Below are positions 1 through 12,100 of a DNA stretch of 64,000 nt, piece after piece (positions within the stretch are counted from its first letter, which is position 1; the number at the start of each line of letters is the position of its first letter). Both the position numbers and the translations under genes were made by a program. The notes beneath the pieces are model-generated. The model saw only the letters and a list, made by a program, of their open reading frames with translations, was not told where the DNA came from and ran no database searches. The stretch is from positions 6,695,337 through 6,759,336 of the forward strand of contig OX421494.1 in NCBI GenBank assembly GCA_949126835.1, read 5' to 3'. This stretch comes from Anisus vortex. Lineage: Eukaryota > Mollusca > Gastropoda > Planorbidae.

Positions 1-960
1 TTTTATTAAATATTGTTACTTCCCTTGAACAGTTTGTGTTTATTGTGTTACGTCCCTTTGATTTGTTTATTTTTATTTATTTTTTCTTTTATCCCTGTAA
101 TATCAAACGCACTGACACATTCCATGGACCGCATGCTTGTCTCTCAGACCAGATTTTTTCCCCTAGATATGTTACTTTTTTTCAGTAGGTTTTTAGTAGT
201 TTTCAGTAGGTTTCAGTAGGTTTTTAGTAGGTTTCAGTAGGTTTTAGTAGTTTTAGTAGGGGTTCAGGGTTAGGTAATAGGATAGGGAGAGCTTTGTAGT
301 TTTTTTTATTTGGCTATACATAGCCAACCTGGCCATATCTTGGGACAGGAAGTGTAGGCGAAAGCATGCTATAAAAGCATGTCGGGATCTAGGCTATACG
401 ATTTAGTTTCTTTTTTTTTTTTGTGCTATTTATTATTAAATATGGTAAGAGTAATTTTATTTTTGTATTGCTTCTAAAGAATTCTGACTGAAAATTTTGG
501 TACGAGGAGCTATTGATAGTGTCTTAATTTAAGAAGCGCGGCAGACAATAATGTTGTATTGTGTTTCTGTTTGATCGGCCTGTGACGTCCCAAGGCTTTT
601 GTGAACACAATACAAATAATACATTTTTTTTCATTTTTAATAGTCTGCCGCTCTTCCTAAGACACTTATCAATAGATCCACGCCAAAAAATTTTCAGTTG
701 GAATTTTTTAGAACCCTACTTTTCGTGGGGCAGGAATACCAAAATTTTACCTGTATTTTTGTTGCTGTTTTTTTTACTATTTAGCATGTTGTAGTTACTG
801 AAGTAATCTATACTTTGTTTTCCCCGTAGACATTCTTTCTTTGATTTCTGTATTTGGATACTTACCTCATTGGCAAACACATTTTTTAAATATTTGTGAC
901 AACTGAATATCTAAATGATTTTTTTATATACCCCAAACCGGGTATTTTTTACATTAGGCA
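1..960. other. Non-coding stretch, no gene recognised
   Basis: Thymine-rich sequence with no open frame that looks like protein. It holds a short degenerate tandem repeat (about 180-262) and otherwise nothing I can name. The missing first exon of the SAFB-like gene (the start of its SAP domain) could lie here or farther upstream, but I could not find it. Confidence 0.5.
180..262. repeat. Short degenerate tandem repeat
   Basis: Repeated variants of CAGTAGGTTT and TTAGTAGGTT follow each other for about 80 bp. The unit is about 10-17 bp and imperfect. No function is apparent. Confidence 0.75.
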
Positions 961-968
961 AATAGACC

Positions 969-1313
969 CAGGGCTGTGGAGTCGGGGGGGGGGCATTTTG
1001 GGTACCTGAGGTTGAAGTCGGCACACAATTCAGCGACTCCTAATGAAGTTAGATTGGAATTTTTTAAAAAGCATGTTTAAATGTCCCAATTCACAAAAAG
1101 TTATAATTGACTTCTCTACTGTAAGAATAAAGACCAATGCATGCAGTGCCTCACGTAACTGCAAAATGAACACATTAAGTGACAGTGAAGAAGCATGCTT
1201 TTCATGTGCCTCAATATATGGCAATACATCCGCATATTAATACAGAGGAGTCAGAAGTACAAAGAACTGAGGGGTTGGAGGCGGAACATTTGTCTACCGA
1301 CTCCACAACCCTG
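969..1313. mobile_element. hAT-like MITE, 345 bp
   Basis: The ends are near-perfect 17-bp inverted repeats: CAGGGCTGTGGAGTCGG on the left and CCGACTCCACAACCCTG on the right (one mismatch). CAGGG starts and GTGGAGTCGG inside are characteristic of hAT-superfamily termini. The flanking 8-mers AATAGACC and TATAAACG agree at only 5 of 8 positions, so the target duplication is old or absent. It is non-autonomous; the short open frames inside are not credible genes. Confidence 0.75.
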
Positions 1314-2016
1314 TATAAACGTACTGAATGAAAACAAAAAACAAGTTTTTTATTCCAATCATGACTCATCTATTGATATATGTTGTTGTTGAACCAGGGC
1401 TGTATAGTCAGCGGGAAAGCTCACGACTTTGAATTTAAACTGTGTTTTGGATGTCGGCTTTTTAACATTTTTCAACTTTTAGTTAAGTCGCCGGTTTAGG
1501 CTATAATTATATACATGTGACTGCAGTTCTACCTACGTAATAATTAAACACTAGAATTAGAATACTCTAGATCAGGGGTTCCCAACCTTTTTTTTACTCT
1601 AGAGCACATTCTAAAATATCGGTAGGGTGGCGGGCACCACCTATTTAAATCGACAAACTCCTTCCATAACTTGTCATTTTCCCATAATTTATTTTCTTAT
1701 TTTCTTATAGTCATAATGTATTAATAAATAATAAACAAAAATGTTTCAAAATAATAAAATTATTTGGCATTTTTTTCAAATTGCATGCACACAGAGAAAT
1801 GTATTTACAAAACGTAAAGAAAGTAAACAAAACACGCAAATACAAAGAAAACATTTAATTTAAAAATATAATAAAGTCAATGTGATCTTTGGCATTGCAT
1901 TTCATTGGCCAGAGCTTCATAATTAGGAGCGTATGACGATAATCCTGTTAGCAGACAATCATAAAGATGCTCATCGGTGAGTCGAGATCTATATCTTGAT
2001 TTTATTAGGTTCATGT

Positions 2017-3688
2017 TTAAAACAATGATTCGCATAAATATGTCGAACTGAAGAATGATAACATTTTATATGCCACTTTTTTCAACAATGGGAACTTTTC
2101 TCTATCCACTGTATTCCAAAAGTCCTCTGACATTAAGGATTTTAGCAAAATATCATTCATAAGGTCCGAAATTTCTAACTCTAGTTCTTCTGTCTTACCT
2201 TGAACAAAATCTGCAATACATGCGGCTATTTCCATAACATTTATTTGGCAAGTAAAAGGATTGATACAGAAGGAAACTATTGGCTCAATATGTTTAAACT
2301 GCAAAAATCTCTCTTCAAACTGTTATTTTAACTGTTGAAGATGCTTAATAAATAATGTCCCATTAAATTCATTGTCACCTAGCATTTACTTCATATGTGA
2401 TCTGCAGATGTGATATCAACAAATCCAATTTAGCTTTAAATGACTTTACAGAGCTTATCATTTCAGCTATGCTTTTGTCTTTACCCTGCAACTCCAAATT
2501 TTAAGAATACAATTTTTCCATGATGTCTGTGAGAAATCCCAAATCAATCAGCCAGCCAGAGTCAGCTAGTTCATCATAATTTTCCTTTCTATTGTTTATA
2601 AATGTTTTTATTTCTTCAATTAAACTCACAAATCTTGTAAGAACCTTTCCTTTACTGAGCCAACGTACTTCAGTATGCAGAATAAGATCATGTTCTTTAT
2701 CATCAGTATCTTCTAACAGGGCCTTGAAAAGTCGGTGTTGCAAAGGAGCTGCTCCAATAGAATTGATTATTTTTGTAACTATTTTCATGACGTGTTCAAA
2801 TGGCAAAATTTTACAACACAGAGCTTCCTGGTGGATAATACAATGATAGGACATGAAGTTTGAAAATGAATCATCCTTCATGCAGAAGGCAATAAATCCT
2901 TTGTTTTTACCCATCATTGCTGGCGTCCCATCATTGGTTATTGCAGACAGCTTGTGCAAAGGCATATTTATTGACTTGGCGTATGTTTTGAATGTATCAT
3001 AAATATCCTCACCCCTTGTCTGTCCTTTCATAGGTAATATTTGTAACATATCCTCTTTTACTGTGAAGTTACTAAACACCATTCTCACCATAACTGCTAA
3101 CTGTGCGGTGTCTGATATATCTGTTGACTCGTCAAATTGTAGCGAGAACCAGTCACATATTTCCAAGTCAGTTTTTAACTGAGTTTGTTTGTCTGTTGAA
3201 ATTGCATGTATTCTTCTTGTGACTGTGTTATTTGACAACTGTAAGTCTTGTATTGCTGAGACAATCTCACGTTTGTTAGAAAATCCATCAAACAAACAAT
3301 CGGCACCAGTCAAAAATAGTTCCTTAAACAACTCACCATCAATGAAAGGTTTCTTCTTTTTTGCGATCATGTGAGATAAATTGAAAGAAGCAATGGATGC
3401 CTTTTTAGAATTTTCCACATGTCTAGTGAAAACAGTCTGTTGTGCTGTTAGACTTGATTTTAGATTACAATTTTTTTTCTTTCTTACTTCAGATTTAAGA
3501 GGATGATTCACATTAAAAGTGCCATGATTTGTCTGAAAGTGTCGTTCAACGTTATGTTTTTTCGGCACTGCAATGCTACTACCACACAACAAACAAACGC
3601 ATTTATTTTTCAAATTAACGAAACAATATGATTCCTCCCAGTCAGTGTTAAAATTATAGGTTCGTTGTCTTTTACTTGGTCCACTCAT
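2017..3688 (-). pseudogene. hAT transposase (BED zinc finger), broken
   Basis: The main open part (2501-3688, 395 residues) starts with a BED-type zinc finger: Cys32 and Cys35, then His50 and His55. The hAT catalytic core follows with FDESTD (residues 185-190) and a TNDG motif with Asp253. Reading stops at a TAA near 2500. The C-terminal part resumes at 2017-2304 and contains the hAT dimerisation segment (FPLLKKVAYKMLSFFSS region). At least one in-frame stop and possibly another disruption separate the two parts, so it is probably not functional. Genome annotations often label this family zinc finger BED domain-containing protein 5-like. Here the terminal repeats and target duplication show it is a transposon gene, not a host gene. 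Confidence 0.9.
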
Positions 3689-4587
3689 TTTAGGGCTAAA
3701 ATAAATAAAAAAATAAAATAATAGAGCGTTCTCAGTAGGCGGAGCTTAAGTTTTTTTGTGTACATTTAGTGACGTATTTGTGTAAATATAGAACCCACTT
3801 GAGGTACAAACATAACGTGGTGAAAGTAAATTACTTCTTTATCATGCAAAATTCACATCTGAATATTGGCTATCCTACTAAAAAAATAAGGAGGTAAATA
3901 GTAGTACTGTAGATTAATTGATTAATGTGATTAGGCTAGGGCCGGCTAGACCTATTTACACTTTCAATTTCACTTTATAGGCCTACACTTTTAATGTTTC
4001 GTAGGCTAGGCTACGATGTCAAGTGATATTGTTGGTGAATAGGCTATCTAGTCAAGTCACTATTAGGCTCACATCGTCTATGATCTATGTCTATGATAAT
4101 AATAAAATAGCCTATTTTATTTAACATACATAATACAGCTTAAATCTTAATAAGACTTAAAACACAACACATCATTTAAAAAAAGCTCGAGCCTATATGG
4201 AACTTTATTAATACAGCGGCCATATTTAATTGTACACCATTACTCAAAGTAAACACAAATCACGTGCTTTTTGTCACGGGATTGCAAACGCCCTATTGAA
4301 CTACAATATAATATCAATGTTATAGCGCAAGTCTGTTCTGCATTTTATGCATAAATATATTATAACAAGAACTATAACTATCTCCTCAATAATAATAGTT
4401 TATTAATAGATTATCGCTTATGAATACAATAAATTACGCACCTCGCTTTTAGCCTGTAAATTTTTTTTTTAAATAGAAAACTCCTAATTCGTGTTTTGTC
4501 TACGAATATGTCTCTTACCTAACTGTCGCGACCCGAACAGGGCAGCAATCACAATGACAACAACGCGGTTCCAGGCGGTAAATGCTT

Positions 4588-4760
4588 TTTGCGCATCACT
4601 CCATGTACACGCGGAAAACCCGAAGTGAGCCGATGATCGCAGAAGCAATCAGAGTTATGTGCCTTGTGATTTGGCGCCTTCGGCGTTTATCGGATCAGTT
4701 CGTGGCGTTCGTTCCATTCGTTCACTTCGGGTTTTCTGCGTGTACAAGGTGTGATGTGCA
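4588..4760. repeat. Imperfect inverted repeat inside the hAT element
   Basis: Arms of about 40 bp at 4588-4627 and 4721-4760 are nearly complementary. Both contain the core AAAACCCGAAGTGA or its complement. The spacer is about 93 bp. It could be a small foldback insertion or a subterminal structure of the hAT element; nothing inside is recognisably coding. Confidence 0.75.
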
Positions 4761-5732
4761 AATGGCACTAGCCGTTCAAGGCTAGCGTAAATAGTGCAGT
4801 CTGGCTCGCCGCTAGACAAGTTGGGACAAGTATCAAACATATTTAATAAACCTAGGCAGTAAAAAAAAAAATGAAAACTCTAACAAATTAATAAAAATAA
4901 ATCATATTTTAAAAAAATGTTTATGAAAAAAATTCTGTCTCTGTCGAATAGTGAGAGGCGGGCACATACGAATCGTTCCATGGCGCCCGCGGGCACAGGG
5001 TTGGGAACCTCTGCTCTAGATGATCCTGCTTAGGTTCTAATGCTAAAAATGTATTCTAAACGTATTAACTTGCTTTATTTATTATATTAGCGACATCAAT
5101 ATCAGTACTTCTGCGCATGTCGAAGTGTAGGTTGCCATTAATTAAGTTAATACCGATTTTGTTTATTTAATGAATAAATTACAAAGTGGGATCAAAATTT
5201 TTTAAAACAGACGTTGTTTTTAAAAAAAAAAAATATTGTTAGTTAAATAAGATTTCATTTATATTGAACAAGATTTAAGTCTATAAAATAACTTTGCATG
5301 TTTTTTTGTTTAATGTTAAGTGTAAAATTAGAAATAATAATAAACATAAATATAGTTATATTTTTTTGTCTCCTTTCCTGTAATGTTATGCTACGTTGGT
5401 TAACACTCTTTTGCACTATAAGTTACACAACCAGAAATAAATGCAGGTTCTCATGAAGGCGAGTTGACACACATTCCATAATTTGAATTACTGGAAAACG
5501 AAACATAAAAAAACCATCATACAAACGAAATTAAACAAAACGATTTAAAATACTTTAATATAAGAAAAAGGAAGTGGTTCGGTAAATATATAAGCTATAT
5601 TTTGTTACTTTCCTTCGACTTTTTGTAAAGTTGTAATTTGTTTTTTAAATGCCGACTTTGACATCGACTTTCTCTAAAATCTTGACTTTTTCTACTGACG
5701 ACTTCAACTTTAAATACGACTATACAGCCCTG

Positions 5733-6197
5733 TGTCAAACCATTTTGTTTTGTGTTTCTTAATTTTGTGTAATGGATAGCTTTTTTTATCAGATTAAATT
5801 TAACATGTCACTGAAAAATGGTAATTTAAATGGTTAGGCTATATCAAGGAAGGTAAAAAGACTTGCAGGTCTATAATTATGAAAGATAAGCATTTGCTTA
5901 TATTAAGTCTGGAAATATTTGTGAAAATTGACCAAGGTTTAGAAATTGTAGACTAGGTAGCACGAAAAATATTTCTTTTACATTTGGAAAAAAAGTTAAT
6001 AACTGTATTTAAGCTAAGGCTTCCAAAGTCGAATCATATTTTTTGTCTTAAATTATTCTATATAATGAGATATGAAAACTTAGAATTCAATAACTTCTAT
6101 TAATTGAACAATTTTGATGATACCACTTTTATTAGAAATTGTGTTATAAAAGCAATTTCATCTATATCTGTTACAATTTTGTTGATTTTTGTTACAG
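5733..6197. other. Probable SAFB intron sequence, nothing recognised
   Basis: AT-rich sequence leading to a good splice acceptor (TTTTTGTTACAG) at 6197. No exon or repeat was recognised in it. Confidence 0.5.
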
Positions 6198-9100
6198 GCT
6201 TTAGAAGAAGAAGGAAATGATGTCAGCACATATTTGTTTGAAATAACAGATACTCCCAAAAAATCTTTGAACTCATCCAAATCTAAATCAGACGGTAAGA
6301 ATATAATATATTGTTAGGCCAAAGCAGTATTTCTTATGTTTAAAAAACAACACTTTCCTAATCAAGTAATAAATAATGAATCTTAATAACCTTTGATAAA
6401 AGAGAAACACTAAAAATGACCCTTTATAGAACAGCCTGCAACAGGTTAAGGCCACAGGGTACAACCACTTTTACTAAACTGTATGGAAGTAAGACATTGC
6501 TGGAAATCACATGCTGTTCATCATTGCCTTCCTTGTTAAATCCCCATCATCATTAACAGCAGTTTAGTACAAAGAAAAACACTGAGCTAGAGAGAACATT
6601 TTTAACAATTTTTTTTTTGTAGCCCTTTTACAAGTACAGCTAGAGAGAAAAGTAAAGAATATTTTCACTATGTTTAATTCTAATGACTATGATTTGTTTA
6701 CATGTATTTATGCACTAACTTAATTTTATTTTTCTTAGATAATGATGACAGTGGCACTGAGAAAGGTGATGATGAAGAAATGTCTATTGAAAACAATTTG
6801 AATGCCGATGAAGTTGATCCAGTGAATGAAATGGCTGGCCTTGATGGTGGTGACACAACCTGTAATGCAGCTGAAGAAAAACTGCTCAGTGAAGATAAGG
6901 TAATTATATCATTAGTAGCTTATTGTAGCAATAAGTGCATTGTATGGAATGTAAGTTAACTACTGCAGTCATTTAATGTTACACTATATCTTCAACAGGA
7001 GGATGATCAGACTGCGCCAGCAAGTGAAGATCAAGACAATTCAGAAGGTATTTTATTTCTCAGAATGTTAACAACTTTTTTTTTCAGTTGCCTTGATTGG
7101 CTTTGATGTTAGAAAAATGTAGTAAATCAGAAGCTAAAAGATTTGTTTAAGATGTAACCGTTGGAATGAACGTTCACTGAGAGTTAGGTTAAAACATTCA
7201 AGAAATGTGTTTTGTCGTCTTGTACTTCAAGAATTTGAATCTTCACCTCTTCAAGACATGTAAGCATGGACACAGATGTGATGAAAATGAAGATAATTTG
7301 CAGACTTAGTAACAAGATTCCGTACAGAAAATAAAACGTACTGGGGGGGATGCATGACAAACAACTGTAGATGCGCATATTGACAGTTTGACAATTAAAA
7401 TCTAGGATACAGGGTGGGCACACAACACATTTTTTTTATTGTTTACATGATGAATTAGTTTTGTCTCTTTTTGCCTGTTGTGTAAGATTGTGATTAGTAT
7501 ACATTTAAAAAAGATTATCTCAAACATCTGATATATCTGCTTCAAGGAGGAGACAGTTGATTAAAGATCATCCCAATAATCTGATGTTGTAAGTATGCTG
7601 GGTAGCTGCTCTGAGTCAGCGCTTGATGCCGCCATCCAGATTATATATAACCTTTATCTCATTTTGTGAATTTCTTTAGTTCCCCAAGTGGAGAATGATG
7701 GCGAAGCAGCTGAGGAAGACTCAACTTTTTTAACTGATGCTGGCAATGACCATGGTCAGGAAGAAATGCCAGAGGAAGCAGGGGAAGACTTTGATGATGA
7801 TTGTGACATCGAGGGAAATCCAGATGAGGAGTCTGGAGAAATGCCTGCGGATTTCATGGAAGACTTGGGCGAAGAAGGCCAGAAAGAGGCATCAAGTATT
7901 GACAATGTGAATGAAGACTCTCAAAATCCTGTAGAATCAGATGAAACTAAACCTGAAGTGAATGACACAGTGGAATCTAAAACTGTAAGTAGTAACATTG
8001 CTGTCGCTGGCACTGTTTCGCCAAAGCAGCCAGCCACAGCTAAACCAACCAGCAGCTGCACTTCAGTTTCTACGAAAGTAGAGAAAACTGAACCTTCCGC
8101 TGTTACAGAAGGTGGAGATGAGTCATTTGTGGTGCAGGTGGACGACACGATGCTGAATGAAATCGACGCTGACCTGCTAGACGGTCAGCAGAACGATGGG
8201 AAAGTGGCAGACTCTGTTGTTAGTCAAGATGGAGGAAACAAAAAAACAGAGACAGCAGGAAGCACAACAGCAGCCGGGGATGCTGCAGTGAAATTGTCTG
8301 AAAATACTGAATCTAAGGATGCGGCAAAGACCACAACAGCAACTAAAGATGAAAAAGACACGAAGACTGCGGCCAAGAGGTTTGTTTTACGTCCTTTAAA
8401 ATAAATTTGTTTGGTTGTCCAGTCAACATTCCTGGGATAGGTTATTTTCTTTAAGTTATAAGGTATTTTTTTGCATATTGTCAACAGGTGTTGGTGTAAA
8501 TACATTTAATCCCCTGTTTCAAAAGCAATGGTTATCTTAGAATTTATACAATTAGCTTCTAACTGCGAAGGAAACAAATTGAGTCTTTTATACTTACATT
8601 TCAATGTTGGTTTATAACCTGGTCGTTAGACATCTATATCCGTTTTTTGACAGATTGTTTAAGCCATCATGATCTCCAGACACTAGTAACAAATTTGTAA
8701 GGTATCTATTTCCCATTACAACTGCTGGCATGACCGTATTTGGAATGTACAAATTGTATTAATTTAACTAAATTTTGTTTGTTTCAGCGCCGCTGTCAAG
8801 ACTGTTAAAAAGGATGAGAAACGTAAGTAAACAAAAATAAATTAAAAAGATTTTATTTTCCTGTTAACTTGCTCTAAATGGTGTGAGATTAAATTTTTTT
8901 TCCTCTGTTCATTTAAGCTTCCCAAAGTAGTCGTAACCTGTGGGTAAGTGGATTGTCATCCAGCACACGAGCCACGGATTTGAAAACTCTCTTTAGCAAG
9001 CATGGGAAGGTGAATATGACTATTTAATTTAATGTACCTAATATTGCAGCACTTCAGTGCATTGAACACATAATCTATGATTCTACTTTCATCCTGGATT

Positions 9101-12100
9101 CAGTTTGGTGACATTTGGTGTATATATTTGTATTTCAGGTCATTGGTGCTAAGGTTGTCACAAATGCAAGATGTCCAGGGTCTCGCTGTTATGGCTTTGT
9201 TACTATGGGATCGGCAGATGAGGCAACCAAATGTATTCAGCATCTTCATCGTACAGAACTGCATGGCAGAATGATATCTGTAGAGAGGGTAGGTTGATTT
9301 CTTTCCAACTTTAACTTTATATTTTGTTTGTTTCCTGTACATCAAAAGGAATTGTAAACATTTGTTTGTTTTCATACAACATTAGGCAAAAACCGAACCA
9401 CAGGGCACAAAAGCTAAAGTTTTACCCCCTAGTGGTATAAAGTCGCCTGTCAAAACATCACGTCCATCTCGGAGATCTGATACAAAGTCAACAGGTCCGC
9501 ACAAAGAAGAAGGTTAGTCTTTTGTTGTTTTCTGTTAAACTGAACTGCAGGTAACATAGTTATTGTGTATCCAGTTTGTAAAGTAGGTTTTTGATACCAG
9601 AATACATTTACATTTGTTATCATAACAGCATTTAATGAACATGGCTTTCATTCTTTTAAAAGATAAGGAAGCAGCCAAAGAGCCTGGTAAAGAATTAGAG
9701 AAAGACAAACAGAAGATGGATGATAGGCCAGAAGAATCTAGAAGTATTTCTCGTCATAGGAGTAGAGATAGAAGGCACTCTCCCAGAAGTACTAGTGGTA
9801 GACCAGGAGGTACAATATGTTTTATTCTGATATCAACTATAGTGCTAGTGGTAGATCAGGAGGTACAAAATGTTATATTCTGATATCAACTATAGTGCCA
9901 GTGTTTTTTCAGTGTTCGTCATTGCAAGTGTTTATTTTTATAGAATTTACCATCATTTGTTTTTGCTTTCTTTTTCTATAGAGTTTTATCACCATCGCTC
10001 CAGGGAGAGAATCTCAAGAGAGCAATCTGGGCTTTCGGATAAAGAAAAAAAAGAATTGGATGTGTTATCCTTTGAAAAAATTAAGGTGAGTAATGTGCAT
10101 TAAAAATGTTTTAATTTAAAAAATATATGTAAACATTTATGTGGCGTATTCAAGAGCTGTTGTTTTCTTCAGGCTGAACGTGAGCGTGAACGACTGCGCC
10201 GAAAGGAAATGTACCTGCGCCATGAAGAGAGAAGGCGTCAGTTGGATATAGAGAGAGAGCAGTTCAAGCAACAGTTGATTGAAAAACGACAGAGAGAAGA
10301 AGCTATGAAGATTGAGAGGGAAAAAAGAAGATTACGGTATGCTGAATCATACGGTCTGAAAATGTTTGGGAAAAACTGTTTTTAATGATTGGGAAAATTT
10401 ACCAAGGTTTGGGGATGTTTATAATTTTGACTGAAGTAGACAAAGCAGCATAAAAGAAAATTTAATTGAATACCCATGTAGTTCATTTTAGTCTTTAATA
10501 AAAATCCCAGGTTGTTGTTTTTCTTAAAAAAATATTTGGACTACTTGTATATCAATGAAGAAATTCCACACATGCCTGTGAAAATTTTTTGGGGAATTAT
10601 TAGTAACGTTTGTGAAGAAATGGAGAATTTTAAAATGATTCTAGGGTTAGAACCCTGAGTGTGTACTTCACATTTTGCACTAAAATGAGCTTTAAAATCC
10701 GCACTAAGATTTCTAGACCTGAATATTTTTTTTTTTGTTAAAAAGGCTGTTCAAATATTTTTCAGAGAAATGAGGGAGGAGATAGAAAGAGAAAGGATGG
10801 AGGCTGAACGTCTTAGACTTGAAACAGAAAGACTGCAAATTGAAAGAGAGCAAGACTCATACAGAAGGGAACAACAGAGGTAGGGAAGACGTTTCTTTAT
10901 GTTTTAAATGTGGTGTAATTTATAGGCTGCCAATATTCTAATTGAGTCAACTTTCTTTCTTTTAGGGTCTTACAAGATCGCCGTGCAATGAAGCGCCCTG
11001 GAGAAAGACCAGGTTTGAGAGAGGAAGAATGGTCTAGCAAACGCCCAGTAACTGACAGATATGGGTCAGGAGAAAGGTAGAAATTGTCCCCTTTTATGCA
11101 TTTTTAACTTGGTGAACAATAGCTGCTAATGAGTTAATAATAGGAAATTCTTTATGGGTTTATTGTATTTGTATGAGATAAATTATCCAAGTTGATCAAC
11201 ATATTTCAGAACTAGTCGATTTGAACGCAAACCAGAGAGGTTTGAGAGGAGGGAGCCAGAAAGAGGTGCAAGGTTTGAACGACGTGAAGAGAGGCCCAGG
11301 CATGAAAGGTATTTTTTTTTCTCTTTATCAGTTACCTAATGGAGACTTGTGTGCTTTTGCACTATAGCCACTATATTTATGTGGTTCTACATAATAGCTC
11401 ATACCTGGGTACCTGTCCGTATTTCGTCGTATTAGTACGCTTTTGACACCCCCAGTACGGCGATACGGCCAATACAAAAAATACGGCAAAAATTTAAGTG
11501 AAAAAAATAATTTCTTTTTTTTTCCAAATTTTTCTTTTTTTATGGCCGGCCAATTGAAATTTTGGAAACATTCCCGCCGGCAAATCGCCTTCAAGCTAAA
11601 TTCGTAATTTCGAGTAGATCTCGTTGCACCAAAATCGGCCTTTTTTTGGCCGTAACAAATTAAATTATCAACTTTTTTCTTTCATGAAACTTAAAAGGCG
11701 AAACAATAAAAAGAAGACAACAGGAAAATACCAAAGGATCCGCGCATGCGTGATTCTATATTTATTTTTAGTCAGAGTTTCCCTAGCTATTGTTTTCATC
11801 ATCATCATCTGTCCTTTGGGTTCCTTGTGGAACATAGGGCCTCTGTCAAAGCACGCCACACCTGTTGTTGTTATCTTTCCTGAGGGTGTGTCCAATCCAT
11901 CTCCACTTCCTTTCCATGATTTGTTGTTCTACTGTTCTTTGTCCACACCTCTCCCACAGCTTGGAGTTTTCTACCTTGTCGAACCATTTTATTTTGTGTA
12001 TATTTCTTAGGCATCTGTTAACAAAGGTCTGGAGTCTATTTTTAGTTTTCTCTGTCGTTCGCCGTGTTTCGGACCCATAAAGTAGGACCGTTTTAATGTT

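Larger units (their letters stand above)
1573..5013 (-). mobile_element. hAT DNA transposon, ZBED5-type, nested
   Basis: The termini are CAGGGGTTCCCAACC on the left and GGTTGGGAACCTCTG on the right, an imperfect inverted repeat typical of hAT elements. A perfect 8-bp target duplication CTCTAGAT flanks it (1565-1572 and 5014-5021). The full length of 3,441 bp fits an autonomous copy. It carries a broken transposase on the minus strand (2017-3688). The rest is non-coding and includes a 40-bp inverted repeat at 4588-4760. Clean ends and an exact duplication suggest a more recent insertion than the element it sits in. Confidence 0.93.
1395..5732. mobile_element. Outer hAT-like element split by a younger hAT
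   Basis: The left end begins CAGGGCTGTATAGTC and the right end closes GACTATACAGCCCTG, a 15-bp perfect inverted repeat. The flanking 8-mers TGTTGAAC (1387-1394) and TGTCAAAC (5733-5740) match at 6 of 8, consistent with an old hAT target duplication. Without the inner insertion the element is about 890 bp and shows no transposase, so it is probably non-autonomous. Both subterminal parts are rich in repeated CGACTT/AAGTCG-type words. It is not the partner of the intact-ended element inside it, because the termini differ. Confidence 0.75.

Noticed and set aside
561..794. Phe/Leu-rich 77-residue frame
   Set aside because: Composition reflects T-rich DNA; there is no splice or homology support.
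2501..3688. Host zinc finger BED domain (ZBED5-like) gene
   Set aside because: It sits inside hAT termini with an exact 8-bp target duplication and has a premature stop; it is a transposase relic.
7921..8505. Minus-strand frames opposite the SAFB acidic exon
   Set aside because: They are shadows of the real coding exon on the plus strand.
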